NCBI GenBank assembly: GCA_030049565.1
Contig: JASIKQ010000526.1
Span: 1 to 5,011, forward strand
Direction of reading: 5' to 3'
Source of the DNA: Candidatus Sulfotelmatobacter sp.
GTDB taxonomy: Bacteria > Acidobacteriota > Terriglobia > Terriglobales > Acidobacteriaceae
Length of the DNA: 5,011 bases
In this document: positions 4,976 through 5,011 of the stretch, in pieces
How the letters are laid out: every line of letters begins with the position of its first letter
Position numbering within the stretch: position 1 is the stretch's first letter
Translations under genes and position numbers: made by a program
Notes under the pieces: model-generated
The model's input: the letters and a program-made list of their open reading frames with translations, nothing else
Told to the model about the DNA's origin: nothing
Databases searched by the model: none

Positions 4976-5011
4976 GTCGTCCAGATACTCACCAACGGGA
5001 TTTCCGGTGAC

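Noticed and set aside
4788..5011. Minus-strand frame open from the right edge to a stop near 4788
   Set aside because: About 75 codons without convincing composition; the plus-strand frames over the same bases look more protein-like.
1..5011. CRISPR array or complete insertion sequence
   Set aside because: No regularly spaced identical repeats and no transposase-like protein in any frame; the repeats present are isolated copies.

Overview
The window reads as chromosomal DNA from a GC-rich soil-type bacterium, most likely an Acidobacteriota member (inference). Three things point there: a stand-alone GvpL/GvpF-family gene, a GbsR/MarR-type regulator with the YILHWGEMGTRWGINRTVAQ signature, and two kinds of short dispersed repeat (GTTCCTC...CGGAATGACA and CCCTGAGC...GAAGGG) that I associate with acidobacterial genomes. 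No 16S rRNA or other taxonomic marker is present, so the assignment is tentative.

Layout, left to right. 1-60 holds a strong intrinsic terminator for a plus-strand gene ending outside the window. 61-265 is a non-coding convergent gap filled with dispersed repeats and a stem-loop. 266-3137 is a minus-strand series read from right to left: a GbsR/MarR-like regulator (2613-3137), a small unknown protein (2291-2551), an unknown cytoplasmic protein (1341-2081) and an exported Pro/Gln-rich protein of unknown function (266-1129). Gaps of about 210 bp separate the last three, so they are not a tight operon; only the regulator and the small gene are close (61 bp). 3138-3480 is a divergent intergenic region with a good sigma70-type promoter facing the regulator. 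3481-4227 is the plus-strand GvpL/F gene. 4228-5011 holds two hairpins, a doubtful minus-strand small ORF and what looks like a frameshifted gene remnant.

How the parts may work together. The regulator promoter and the leader of the small gene share the octamer ACAGAAAT, and the small-gene copy lies in an almost perfect dyad. This suggests autoregulation plus control of the small gene. The GvpL/F gene is not accompanied by gvpA or any other gas-vesicle gene here, is bracketed by near-identical short direct repeats, and is followed by two hairpins, so it looks like a single-gene unit. No CRISPR array, rRNA, tRNA or complete insertion sequence was seen.
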